DNA from: JBBRYW01 sp038253945
Lineage (GTDB): Bacteria; Actinomycetota; Thermoleophilia; Gaiellales; Gaiellaceae
Assembly (NCBI GenBank): GCA_038253945.1
Contig: JBBSGR010000002.1
Coordinates: forward strand, 285,224 to 349,223
Reading direction: 5' to 3'
Length of the DNA stretch: 64,000 nt
Positions 1 to 8,384 of this stretch are shown here, one piece after another (positions within the stretch are counted from its first letter, which is position 1; each line of letters starts with the position of its first letter). The position numbers were made by a program, and so were the translations under genes. The notes beneath the pieces are model-generated. The model made no database searches, was not told the DNA's origin, and was given only the letters and a program-made list of their open reading frames with translations.

Positions 1-45
1 CTCGTCTTCGGGCGCTGGCGCAAAGCCTAGTAGCGCCCCGTCCAC

Positions 46-1098
46 TCACCCCTCGACGTCCTTCGCCGCGAAGAGAACGGTCGGAACCTCCTCCGCGGCC
101 GGGTCCTTGTTCAGGACGATGACGTTCACGAGCGTCGCCACCACGGCCGCAAGCGGAATCGCGAGCAGGACGGCGAATCCGCCGAAGAGGATGGCCGTGG
201 CCGAGACCGAGATCAGCACGAGCAGCGGCGAGAGGCCCACTGCCTCCCCGAGGACGCGGGGGATCACGATGTAGTCCTCGAGTAGGCGAACGGTCAGGAC
301 CACGACGCCTGCAGCCACCCCGAGGCCGAGCGAGTGGGTCAGGCCGACGGCAACGGCGACTCCGCCCGCTGCGAGCGGTCCGACGACCGGGATGAGCTCG
401 ACGAGGCCCGCGAAGACGCCGACGAGCAGCCAGAAGGGCAGTCCGATCAGCCAGAATGCCAGCGAGAGAACGGTGGCGACGAGGGTGACGAGCAAGCCCT
501 GCCCGCGGACGTACGCGCCGAGCTTGGCGTCGATCAGGTCCCAGGTGTCGCGCACGACCTTGCGCCGGGGTCGTGGCAAGACCGAGGTGACGAGGGTGAC
601 GGCGCGATCGCGCTCGAAGATCCAGTAGGCGGCGCTCGCGAAGACGAAGAAGATGGCGATCAGCACCTCGAACGCGCGGACGCCGATCTGCACGGCCGGA
701 TGCACGATCTTGCCGGCCGACGGGAGGCGGTTGATCCGCTTCTGGACGGCGACGAGAACGTCGTGCTTGATCCCGGTCGAGTTGTGAGTCGCGGTCTTCA
801 GCTCGGCGCTCGACGTCGGGACCGCAGCCGAGAGCTGATCGCGGGCGGTCGGGACGACGAACCACAGGAGGAGCGCGATGGCTCCCGCGAGAACGGCGTA
901 GTGGAGCAGTACGCCGACGCCTCGAGGAATGCGCCTGCGAGCCAGCGCCTCGACGCTCGGACGCATCGCGGCGGCAATGATCACCGCCAGGAAGAGGAGC
1001 GAGATCACCAGCTTGAGCTTCCACAGCGCAAGGGCACCGACGATGACCGATCCGATGACGAGCGCCGCGATGAACGCTGTACGGGCAGTGTCGCGCAT
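46..1098 (-). CDS. AI-2E/PerM family transporter
   Basis: Predicted 350-residue polytopic inner-membrane protein of the AI-2E exporter/PerM permease family. The open frame runs further upstream, but the residues before the ATG at 1098 are Arg/Pro-rich and non-hydrophobic; from that ATG the protein begins with two hydrophobic helices (about residues 8-45) followed by an RRRIPRG-type loop typical of the family. The middle contains a long soluble region, and the C-terminal half carries clustered membrane segments with the family-like 'LVELIPVVGPL' stretch near residue 245. Substrate cannot be told from sequence; family members have been linked to autoinducer export, ion antiport or permease roles. 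It is divergent from the PH-domain gene that follows. Confidence 0.85.
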   Translation of the reverse strand: MRDTARTAFIAALVIGSVIVGALALWKLKLVISLLFLAVIIAAAMRPSVEALARRRIPRGVGVLLHYAVLAGAIALLLWFVVPTARDQLSAAVPTSSAELKTATHNSTGIKHDVLVAVQKRINRLPSAGKIVHPAVQIGVRAFEVLIAIFFVFASAAYWIFERDRAVTLVTSVLPRPRRKVVRDTWDLIDAKLGAYVRGQGLLVTLVATVLSLAFWLIGLPFWLLVGVFAGLVELIPVVGPLAAGGVAVAVGLTHSLGLGVAAGVVVLTVRLLEDYIVIPRVLGEAVGLSPLLVLISVSATAILFGGFAVLLAIPLAAVVATLVNVIVLNKDPAAEEVPTVLFAAKDVEG

Positions 1099-1222
1099 CC
1101 AGTGAGTGTCTCCGTGGACGGCTCGCGACAAACGGCCCGCGTCTCCGACTGCAACGACCGGCGCGCGGCCTGGATGACCCACGCTTCGTAGGAAAGGCTC
1201 GCCGGACGCCGAAGGCGGCCTC

Positions 1223-1636
1223 GTGCCGGTCGAGCCTCGCCGATCCTCTCGCTTCAGTTTCCGGCAGCACGGGATCGTCCTCGCGCGTCCGTTCGCGAAA
1301 GCGCTGCTGCTTGCCGCTGCCGGAGGAGTGCTCGTGCGGGTCGGCTGGCCGCTACTCCTCGCGGGGGCCCTTCTCCTCGCCCTCTCGGCGCTCGTCGCGA
1401 CCCGGGCCGCGTGGCGCTGGGAGCGCACGCTCGTCGTCGTGACCGGCGAGGAGCTCAAGCTCGTGCACGGGACTCTGAGGCGGCGCTCGAGGGCGGTTCC
1501 GCTCCGCTCGGTGGGCGCCGTGGTGGTCGAGCAGACGCTGCTCGGGAGGCTGCTCGGCTACGGCACCCTGATCGTAGGCGGCCTCGAGATCGGGTACGTC
1601 AGTCGGCCCGCCGAGCTCGCCCGCGTGCTGTCCTAG
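1223..1636 (+). CDS. PH-domain (bPH2-like) membrane protein
   Basis: A 137-residue protein starting at GTG. Residues about 23-55 form a hydrophobic hairpin of two membrane helices. The C-terminal 75 residues form a small beta-rich domain resembling bacterial PH domains: 'TLVVVTGEELKLVHGTL' followed by 'VPLRSVGAVVVEQ' and 'RLLGYGTLIVGG'. This is the usual layout of YdbS/YdbT-type bPH2 proteins, which are membrane-anchored and of unclear function. It lies 44 bases upstream of uvrA on the same strand. Confidence 0.7.
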   Translation: MPVEPRRSSRFSFRQHGIVLARPFAKALLLAAAGGVLVRVGWPLLLAGALLLALSALVATRAAWRWERTLVVVTGEELKLVHGTLRRRSRAVPLRSVGAVVVEQTLLGRLLGYGTLIVGGLEIGYVSRPAELARVLS

Positions 1637-1680
1637 CGAACGCTTGTTCGCGTCCGAGCCCGGCGCTAGACTGGCCTTGC

Positions 1681-4542
1681 ATGAGCGGCAGCACCCAGGA
1701 GCTCGTCGTTCACGGCGCCCGCGAGCACAACCTCAAGGACATCACAGTCCGCCTGCCGCGGCACGCGCTCGTCTGCATCACGGGGCTCTCGGGCTCGGGC
1801 AAATCGTCGCTTGCCTTCGACACGATCTATGCGGAAGGCCAGCGCCGCTACGTCGAGTCGCTCTCCGCCTACGCGCGTCAGTTCCTGCAGATGATGGAGA
1901 AGCCGGACGTCGACTCGATCGACGGGCTGTCGCCTGCGATCTCGATCGACCAGAAGACGACCTCTCGCAACCCGCGCTCGACTGTCGGGACCGTGACCGA
2001 GATCTACGACTACCTGCGGCTGCTGTACGCGCGCATCGGCCATCCGCACTGCCCGATCTGCGGCCGTCCGATCGCCGGCCAGAGCCTGGAAGGCATTGTC
2101 GACCAGGTGCTCCAGCTTCCGGAGGGCACGCGGTTCACCGTCAACGCGCCGGTCGTCCGCGACCGGAAAGGCGAGTACAAGGACGTGTTCGAGGAACTCC
2201 GCGCCGATGGCTTCACCCGTGTGAAGGTGGACGGCGAGCAGCGGCTGCTCGAGGAGCCGATCGAGCTCGACAAGAAGTTCAAGCACACGATCGAGGTCGT
2301 GGTCGACCGGCTGGTGATGAAGCCCGACCTGCGCACCCGGCTCGCGCAATCGATCGAGACGGCGGCGGCGCTCGCGGACGGCCTCGTCGTGATCGACCGG
2401 CTTGATCGTGTGGGCGGCTCGGAGTCGTCGATCACCTTCAGCGAGAAGTTCGCCTGCCCGGCGCACGGCGTCGGGCTGCCCGAGCTGCAGCCCCGCGTCT
2501 TCTCCTTCAACTCGCCGCACGGCGCCTGCCCGCGCTGTACCGGGCTCGGGTCGCAGCAGGAGATCGACCCCGATCTGCTCGTGCCCGACCCGACCGTCTC
2601 GATCGCGGAGGGCGCCCTCGTGCCGTGGTCGGTTGGAGGCTCGACGTTCTACGAAGCTGTCATCCAGGCGATCGCCGACCGCTACGAGATCGACCTCGAC
2701 GCACCGTGGCAGGATCTGAGCGAGGAGCAGCAGAATCTCTTCCTGTACGGAACGGACGGCGAGCGCGTCTACGTGCAGTACCGCAACCGGATGGGCCGGC
2801 GTCGCTCGTACATGCTCGCGTTCGAGGGCATCGTGCCGAGCCTCCAGCGCCGCTACCGCGAGACCGACTCGGCCCAACAGCGCGAGCGGATCGAGGAGTA
2901 CATGAGCTTCCGGCCCTGCCCGGTGTGCAAAGGCGCGCGGCTCAAGCCCGAGGTGCTCGCGGTGACGGTCGGCGAGCTCAACATCCACGAGTTCACCCGC
3001 ATGTCGGTCACGCGGTCGATCGAGTTCCTCGGCGGGCTCGAGCTGACTCCTACCGAGCAGCTGATCGGCGCGCGGATCATCAAGGAGATCCACGAGCGGC
3101 TCACCTTCCTGGACAACGTGGGCGTCGGCTACCTGCAGCTCGACCGCGCAGCCGGCACGCTGTCGGGTGGGGAGGCGCAGCGCCTTCGACTGGCGACGCA
3201 GATCGGCTCGCAACTCGTGGGCGTGCTGTACATCCTCGACGAGCCGTCGATCGGCCTGCACCAGCGCGACAACGGCAAGCTGATCGAGACACTCGAGCGC
3301 CTCCGCGACCTCGGCAACACGGTGCTCGTCGTCGAGCACGACGAGCAGATGATGCGGGCGGCCGACCATCTCGTCGACATGGGGCCGGGGGCGGGCGAGC
3401 ACGGCGGACACGTCGTCGCGCAGGGGCCGGCCGCGCTCGTGGAGCGAAACCCGGATTCCGTCACCGGCACGTTCTTGTCGGGCCAGCGCCGCATCGTCGT
3501 CCCCGAGCGGCGAGACGAGGACAACGGCTCGTTCTGGGTGCGCGGCGCGTCGATGCACAATCTGAAGGGGATCGACGTCGAGTTCCCGGTGGGTAAGTTC
3601 GTCTGCGTCACCGGCGTGTCGGGCTCGGGGAAGTCGACGCTCGTGAACGAGATCGTCTACAAGGCGCTCGCCAACCGGCTGCATCGGATGCGCGTGAAGC
3701 CCGGCGATCACGCCAGCTGCGAGGGAATCGAGTGCTACGACAAGGTGATCGACATCGACCAGTCGCCGATCGGACGAACGCCGCGATCGAACCCGGCGAC
3801 GTACACGAAGCTCTTCGACCACATTCGCGAGCTCTACTCGCTCACCCCCGAGGCGAAGGTGCGCGGCTACAAGCCGGGGCGTTTCTCGTTCAACGTCCGC
3901 GGCGGCCGCTGTGAGACCTGCAAGGGCGACGGCACGATCAAGATCGAGATGCACTTCCTGCCCGACGTCTACGTCCCCTGCGAGACGTGCCACGGGCGCC
4001 GCTACAACCGCGAGACCCTGGAGGTTCGCTTCAAGGGAAAGTCGATCGCCGACGTGCTCGAGATGTCGATCGAGGAGGCGCTCGCCTTCTTCGCCAAGAT
4101 ACCGAAGCTGCGGCGCCGGTTCCAGACGCTGAACGACGTCGGGCTGGAGTACGTCAAGCTCGGCCAGCCCGCGACGACGCTTTCCGGCGGCGAGGCACAA
4201 CGAGTCAAGCTTGCCGCGGAGCTCTCGAAGATCGCGACGGGGCGAACGCTCTACATCCTGGACGAGCCGACGACGGGCCTTCACTTCGCCGACATCGAGA
4301 AGCTGCTGCACGTCCTGCAGCGGCTCGTCGACGCGGGCAACACAGTCCTCGTGATCGAGCACAACCTCGACGTGATCAAGCAGGCGGACTGGCTCGTCGA
4401 CCTCGGCCCCGAGGGCGGCGAGGGCGGGGGCGAGCTGATCGCGACCGGAACGCCCGAGGACGTCGCCGAGGTCCACGACTCGTTCACGGGCCGATACCTG
4501 CGCGAGCTCCTGCCCGCTCGCGCCGCGGCTGCGGCCGCGTAG
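1681..4542 (+). CDS. uvrA: UvrABC system protein A (excinuclease ABC subunit A)
   Basis: DNA damage-recognition ATPase of nucleotide excision repair, 953 residues, the normal family length. The ATG at 1681 gives the classic N-terminus with 'GAREHNLKDI' and Walker A 'GLSGSGKSS' at residues 35-43. Zinc-binding CxxC pairs are visible: 'CPICG' in the first domain, 'CPVCKGARLKPE' near residue 414, and 'CETCKGDG' with 'CETCHG' near 745-770. The second Walker A 'GVSGSGKST' is near 645, and both ABC signatures are intact ('LSGGEAQRLRL' and 'LSGGEAQRVKL'). The cytoplasmic protein works with UvrB, which is not in this window. The in-frame extension upstream to 1411 overlaps the PH gene and is not homologous. 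Confidence 0.98.
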   Translation: MSGSTQELVVHGAREHNLKDITVRLPRHALVCITGLSGSGKSSLAFDTIYAEGQRRYVESLSAYARQFLQMMEKPDVDSIDGLSPAISIDQKTTSRNPRSTVGTVTEIYDYLRLLYARIGHPHCPICGRPIAGQSLEGIVDQVLQLPEGTRFTVNAPVVRDRKGEYKDVFEELRADGFTRVKVDGEQRLLEEPIELDKKFKHTIEVVVDRLVMKPDLRTRLAQSIETAAALADGLVVIDRLDRVGGSESSITFSEKFACPAHGVGLPELQPRVFSFNSPHGACPRCTGLGSQQEIDPDLLVPDPTVSIAEGALVPWSVGGSTFYEAVIQAIADRYEIDLDAPWQDLSEEQQNLFLYGTDGERVYVQYRNRMGRRRSYMLAFEGIVPSLQRRYRETDSAQQRERIEEYMSFRPCPVCKGARLKPEVLAVTVGELNIHEFTRMSVTRSIEFLGGLELTPTEQLIGARIIKEIHERLTFLDNVGVGYLQLDRAAGTLSGGEAQRLRLATQIGSQLVGVLYILDEPSIGLHQRDNGKLIETLERLRDLGNTVLVVEHDEQMMRAADHLVDMGPGAGEHGGHVVAQGPAALVERNPDSVTGTFLSGQRRIVVPERRDEDNGSFWVRGASMHNLKGIDVEFPVGKFVCVTGVSGSGKSTLVNEIVYKALANRLHRMRVKPGDHASCEGIECYDKVIDIDQSPIGRTPRSNPATYTKLFDHIRELYSLTPEAKVRGYKPGRFSFNVRGGRCETCKGDGTIKIEMHFLPDVYVPCETCHGRRYNRETLEVRFKGKSIADVLEMSIEEALAFFAKIPKLRRRFQTLNDVGLEYVKLGQPATTLSGGEAQRVKLAAELSKIATGRTLYILDEPTTGLHFADIEKLLHVLQRLVDAGNTVLVIEHNLDVIKQADWLVDLGPEGGEGGGELIATGTPEDVAEVHDSFTGRYLRELLPARAAAAAA

Positions 4543-4549
4543 CCGAGGC

Positions 4550-4969
4550 TCAGGCGTCCGCGGGCAGGATGGTGAACGGGCGACCAGCGGGTGTCCGGAG
4601 TGCCCGGAAATGCCGCTCGTCGAGCGTAAGGACTCGATCGGTCCCGTATCTCTCAGCGAGAACGACGATCGACGCGTCGGCGAGTCCGATCCGGTGCTCG
4701 CGATAGCGAGCGGCAACCTCTCGCGCGCTATGGACGTCGGCGGGCTGGAACAACGCCAGCTCGTATGCCCCTGCGGCAACGTCGTGGAGCAAGGCAAGCT
4801 CCGCGTCGACCCCGGCGTACTTCACGAGGAGGTAATCGACCTCCGCGAGAACGTATGGTGAGAGGGCTCGGGGCCCGCTGTCCGTCTCGAGCACGCGGCG
4901 AGCCGCGGCGTGATGGGGTTGGGTGTCGCTCAGCGCGGTGTACAGGCCGCTCGCGTCGACCAGGATCAA
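4550..4969 (-). CDS. vapC: PIN-domain toxin, VapC family
   Basis: A 139-residue PIN-domain protein, probably a Mg2+-dependent ribonuclease toxin. The acidic active-site set is present: Asp5 in 'ILVDASGLY', Glu43 in 'VLAEVDYL', Asp98 in 'GLADASIV' and Asp117 in 'TLDERHF'. It overlaps the upstream antitoxin gene by 4 bases, the standard VapBC arrangement, and is convergent with uvrA (8-base gap). The RNA target cannot be inferred. Family known; toxicity is inference. Confidence 0.88.
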   Translation of the reverse strand: MILVDASGLYTALSDTQPHHAAARRVLETDSGPRALSPYVLAEVDYLLVKYAGVDAELALLHDVAAGAYELALFQPADVHSAREVAARYREHRIGLADASIVVLAERYGTDRVLTLDERHFRALRTPAGRPFTILPADA

Positions 4970-5181
4970 TCCTGGCCGAATCCACGCATTGCCTCGTCCC
5001 AGTCCGTGATCGGCTCGATCCCACGAACGAGAGGAAGCGTCGGCCGCGGCCGCTCACGGGCTGCGGTGAACTCGTCGAGCGCGGCGCGGATGATGTCCGC
5101 CTCCGAGCGGCCCTCGCGCCGGGCGAGGCCCTCGATCTGCTCTTTCAGGCGTTCCGGCAGATACACCGTCGTCTTGACCAT
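4966..5181 (-). CDS. vapB: Ribbon-helix-helix antitoxin, VapB-like
   Basis: A 71-residue protein that begins 'MVKTTVYLPERLKEQIEG', the beta-strand plus helix of a CopG/RHH DNA-binding domain, followed by 'REGRSEADIIRAALDEF'. The C-terminal half is Pro/acidic-rich and is the likely toxin-neutralising tail. ATG 5181 is preferred over the upstream ATG at 5208 because the RHH fold starts there and a palindrome lies between the two. It probably represses its own operon together with VapC. Confidence 0.85.
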   Translation of the reverse strand: MVKTTVYLPERLKEQIEGLARREGRSEADIIRAALDEFTAARERPRPTLPLVRGIEPITDWDEAMRGFGQD

Positions 5182-5192
5182 TGGGCGAGCGT

Positions 5193-5210
5193 ACCATACG
5201 TATGCCATAC
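5193..5210. promoter_or_regulatory. Palindromic operator candidate for vapBC
   Basis: A perfect 10-base palindrome CATACGTATG (5195-5204) sits 14 bases upstream of the vapB start. On the minus strand the region also contains the direct repeat GTATGG twice. RHH antitoxins typically bind short inverted or direct repeats overlapping their own promoter, so this is a plausible autoregulatory site. Binding is inferred. Confidence 0.45.
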
Positions 5211-5237
5211 TCAGGCGGTCGGGAGTAGGGTGCGGGT

Positions 5238-5909
5238 ATGACCGTCGCAGCCGAGCCGGCGCGCACCAGCGAGCGCGACTGGTGGCTGCGGGCCCTGCTC
5301 GTCCTGCAGAGCCCCCGGCCGGTGTTCGCGGCGCTTCGCAACGACTCGCGGGAGGCGGTGGAGGCTCGCCAGGAGCCGATCACGGCGCTGGTCCTCCTGG
5401 GCGGGATGGCGGCCTTTCTGCTCGAGCCGAACACCCGCCACCTGACCGACCAGACCAGCGTCGACGGTCTCTCGATCGCCGTGCTCGTGTTTCTGGCCGG
5501 AGGCCTCTCGGGCCTGATCAGCTACTGGCTCGGCGGCGCGGCGATCTATGCGGGGGCGAAGGGCGCCGGTGCGGAGGCGAGCTATCGCCGCGCGAGGCAC
5601 GTGCTCGCGTTCGCAGTCGTTCCTCTCATCCTCTCGCTTCTGCTCGTGTGGCCGCTCGCGCTCTCGCTCTACGGAGCTGATCTCTTCCATCGGGGCGGCT
5701 CGGACACGGGTGTCGCCGGCGACCTGCTCACGCTGGCCGAGCTCGCCTGCGCGGCGTGGTCACTCGGCCTCGTCGCCGTCGGCTTTCGCGTTACCTACCG
5801 GCTGAGCTGGACGCGGAGCGCGCTCGCCCTGCTGCTCACCTCTGCGGCGTTCGTCGCGCTGCTGGTCGTCTCGTACGCCGTTTTCCACGGGGCCGGAGGC
5901 GGCGGGTAG
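5238..5909 (+). CDS. Yip1-family integral membrane protein
   Basis: A 223-residue protein with a short cytosolic N-terminus and about five hydrophobic segments (around residues 48-62, 80-108, 120-148, 163-185 and 195-215). The N-terminal 'ALLVLQSPRPVFAALR' motif before the first helix is typical of bacterial Yip1-domain proteins. No function is established for these. It is divergent from vapBC and its stop is 13 bases from the convergent panB. Confidence 0.6.
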   Translation: MTVAAEPARTSERDWWLRALLVLQSPRPVFAALRNDSREAVEARQEPITALVLLGGMAAFLLEPNTRHLTDQTSVDGLSIAVLVFLAGGLSGLISYWLGGAAIYAGAKGAGAEASYRRARHVLAFAVVPLILSLLLVWPLALSLYGADLFHRGGSDTGVAGDLLTLAELACAAWSLGLVAVGFRVTYRLSWTRSALALLLTSAAFVALLVVSYAVFHGAGGGG

Positions 5910-5922
5910 ATCACCGGCCGGT

Positions 5923-6816
5923 TCAGGGATCGCTGCAAAGCTCGTTCGCGAACAGTGAAAGCTCCTCCTCGGGCATCGCGTAGGTGTGCTCGGCCGCCGG
6001 AAAGACTCCGCTCCGCACCTCGGCCGCGTAGCGCTCGAGTGCGACCTGAATCTGAGCTCCGAGCTCGGCGTAGCGCTTGACGAAGCGCGGCGAGGAGCCG
6101 CCGTAGAGCCCGAGCAGATCGTGCCAGACGAGCACCTGGCCGTCGCAGTCCGGGCCTGCGCCGATTCCGATCGTAGGGATCTCGAGCGCGCGCGTGATCC
6201 GAGCTCCGAGCGGCGCCGGCACGGCCTCGAGCACCAGCGAGCAGCAGCCCGCCTCCTGCAGCGCCTGAGCCTCGTCGAGAATGCGGCGGGCCTTTGCGGC
6301 CGTCCGGCCCTGCGCCTTGAACCCGCCGAGCGCGGTCGCCGACTGGGGCGTCAGCCCGACGTGGCCCATCACCGGGATGCCTGCGCCGACGATCGCGCGA
6401 GCCCGCGAGATCGAGGAGCCGGCTCCCTCGAGCTTCACGACGTCTGCTCCCGCCTCCTTGACGAAGCGAACCGCGTTTCGGACCGCGAGCTCGTCCGACA
6501 CCTGGTACGAGCCAAACGGCAGGTCACCGACCACGATCGGGCGGCGTGCTCCGCGCGTGACCCAGCGGGTCAAGGTGATCATCTCGTCCACCGTGACGGG
6601 GACGGTCGAGTCGTGGCCCATCACGACCATCGCTGCCGAATCGCCGACGAGGATGAGATCGACGCCTGCGGCATCGGCGAGCCTTCCGCCCGGCGCGTCG
6701 TACGCGGTCACCATCACGATCTTCTCGCCTCGACGCTTCATCTCGCCGAGCTCCGGCACGCTCAGCTTGCCCGGCGCCGGGGTTGCAGGCCCGGGATTTC
6801 GAGGGCGCGAGCTCAC
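5923..6816 (-). CDS. panB: 3-methyl-2-oxobutanoate hydroxymethyltransferase (PanB)
   Basis: Transfers a hydroxymethyl group from 5,10-methylene-THF to alpha-ketoisovalerate to make ketopantoate, the first committed step of pantothenate synthesis. The 297-residue protein has the family landmarks 'MVTAYDAPGGRLAD', 'LILVGDSAAMVVMGHDST', 'FGSYQVS' and 'PTIGIGAGPDCDGQVLVWHD'. It is the last gene of a minus-strand operon, overlapping panC by 4 bases. Confidence 0.96.
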   Translation of the reverse strand: MSSRPRNPGPATPAPGKLSVPELGEMKRRGEKIVMVTAYDAPGGRLADAAGVDLILVGDSAAMVVMGHDSTVPVTVDEMITLTRWVTRGARRPIVVGDLPFGSYQVSDELAVRNAVRFVKEAGADVVKLEGAGSSISRARAIVGAGIPVMGHVGLTPQSATALGGFKAQGRTAAKARRILDEAQALQEAGCCSLVLEAVPAPLGARITRALEIPTIGIGAGPDCDGQVLVWHDLLGLYGGSSPRFVKRYAELGAQIQVALERYAAEVRSGVFPAAEHTYAMPEEELSLFANELCSDP

Positions 6817-7622
6817 GGCTTGCCTCCTTTCGTTTCGAGCACGACGTTGTCGATCAGGCGGGTTTCGCCGATCCGCACGGCTGCGGCCAGAACGAGCTGA
6901 CCGTCGAAGCGAGCGATCTCCAGGTAGTCGGTCGGGAGGCCGTTCAGCAACACTCGAGCAGCCGCGAAAGGATCAGACCCCCGCCGAAACGCAGCGCGGC
7001 CCGCCTCGAGGGCGCGCGGCAGCACGAGCGCCTGCGCCCGCTCGGTTTCCGAGAGCCGTGTGTTGCGCGACGAGAGAGCGAGCCCGTCCGCGCTCCGCAC
7101 GGTGGGCAGGACCCGGACCGCGAGGTCGAGGTGGAGGTCCCGGACCATCTGCTTGACGACCGCCGCTTGCTGAGCGTCCTTCTGACCGAAGTACGCGCGC
7201 TGCGGGCGGACGATGTTGAAGAGCTTGAGGCAGACGGTGGCGACGGCGCGAAAGTGACCGGGGCGGAAGGCGCCCTCGAGCGCCTGTCCCGTGGCGCCGA
7301 CGTCGACCCAGGTCTCGTAGCCGGGCGGGTATAGCTCGTCGCCGGCGGGCGCGAACAGGACGTCGACGCCCGCGTCCGCGGCCAACCGCGCGTCGCGCGC
7401 CTCGTCGCGCGGGTAGGCGGCGAGATCGGCCGCGTCGGCGAACTGAGCCGGATTCACGAAGAGGCTCGCCACGACGACGTCAGACTCGGCGCGCGCCAAG
7501 GCGAAGAGGGCCAGGTGGCCGTCATGGTAGGCACCCATCGTCGGGACAAGGGCCACCGTCCCGACGGAGCGCAACGGCCGTAGCGCGGCCCGCACCGCCT
7601 CGATCGTCCTCGCCGTCCTCAT
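6813..7622 (-). CDS. panC: Pantoate-beta-alanine ligase (PanC)
   Basis: ATP-dependent condensation of pantoate and beta-alanine to pantothenate. The 269-residue protein shows the nucleotidyltransferase-superfamily signature 'VPTMGAYHDGHLAL' near the N-terminus, 'SLFVNPAQF', 'YFGQKDAQQAAVVKQM' and 'LALSSRNTRL'. It overlaps panB and the upstream DUF2520 gene by 4 bases each, so translation of the three is probably coupled. Confidence 0.96.
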   Translation of the reverse strand: MRTARTIEAVRAALRPLRSVGTVALVPTMGAYHDGHLALFALARAESDVVVASLFVNPAQFADAADLAAYPRDEARDARLAADAGVDVLFAPAGDELYPPGYETWVDVGATGQALEGAFRPGHFRAVATVCLKLFNIVRPQRAYFGQKDAQQAAVVKQMVRDLHLDLAVRVLPTVRSADGLALSSRNTRLSETERAQALVLPRALEAGRAAFRRGSDPFAAARVLLNGLPTDYLEIARFDGQLVLAAAVRIGETRLIDNVVLETKGGKP

Positions 7623-8290
7623 CGGAGCGCGAGCGTCTGCGTCGCGTCCGCGAGCGCCCGATACATCGGCTCGAGCTGCGGCCGCCGCGCACGGATCGCC
7701 CGAACGTGGGCTTCGACCGTCTCGACGTCGCCGCGTTCGAGCGGGCCGGTGAGCTCGAAGCCGTTCTCGATCGTCCGCAGCATCAGCGGCTCCAGCGCCT
7801 CGCGCGGCGCTCCCGCCGCCTCGAGCAGATCGGAAGCCGCTCGGTGGAGGGTCACGAGGTAGTTGGCCGCGACGACGGCGCCAGCGTGGTAAAGCGGCCG
7901 GTCGGCGTCGTCCAGCACGAACGGCTCGAGCCCGAGCAGCCCCGCGAGCGCCAGGCCGACATCGCGAGCCTCGGCGGTCTCACCGCTCACCGCGGCGAAC
8001 GCGCCGTCCAGCTGCTCCGCCCCGCGCTCGACCGTGAACGTTTGAAGCGGATGGAGGCTGAAGCGACGGATGTGCGGCTCGAGGGCCGACAGCCGTGTCG
8101 CCCCGCTCGTGTGGCCGATCCACGGGCCTGGCTCGATGGACGCCGCCACGTCGGCGATCGCCCGGTCCGGCACGCAGATGAGAACCAGGCCGGCTCCCTC
8201 GGCGCTCGGCTCGACGCCGCGCTCCGCGAGCCGTGCGGCGACAGCCGATCCGACCCGGCCTCTCCCGATGACGTCGACACTCGTAAGCAT
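7619..8290 (-). CDS. Rossmann-like/DUF2520 protein, candidate ketopantoate reductase (PanG-like)
   Basis: A 223-residue protein with an N-terminal NAD(P)-binding Rossmann motif 'DVIGRGRVGSAVAARL' and a C-terminal helical DUF2520 domain with 'GAVVAANYLVTLHRAASDLL'. It is the first gene of the panB-panC operon. No PanE/ApbA-type ketopantoate reductase is seen in the window. DUF2520 proteins have been described as an alternative ketopantoate reductase (PanG), and this position would complete the ketopantoate-to-pantoate step. The family call is seen in sequence; the reaction is inferred from context. Confidence 0.75.
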   Translation of the reverse strand: MLTSVDVIGRGRVGSAVAARLAERGVEPSAEGAGLVLICVPDRAIADVAASIEPGPWIGHTSGATRLSALEPHIRRFSLHPLQTFTVERGAEQLDGAFAAVSGETAEARDVGLALAGLLGLEPFVLDDADRPLYHAGAVVAANYLVTLHRAASDLLEAAGAPREALEPLMLRTIENGFELTGPLERGDVETVEAHVRAIRARRPQLEPMYRALADATQTLALR

Positions 8291-8384
8291 CCCATCGCTC
8301 CAGTTCCGTTCGGATACCGGGCATCCGCGAGTGTACCCGGCGCATGGGGCACGCGGCCGCGGCCGGCGCTACGCTCTGAGTGGA

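Noticed and set aside
334..1191. 285-residue acidic open frame antisense to the PerM transporter
   Set aside because: Composition is Asp/Glu/Arg-rich shadow coding of a hydrophobic gene; no domain or ribosome binding site.
1666..4797. 1043-residue open frame antisense to uvrA
   Set aside because: It is a GC-driven shadow of uvrA with no recognisable domain, and uvrA is complete on the other strand.
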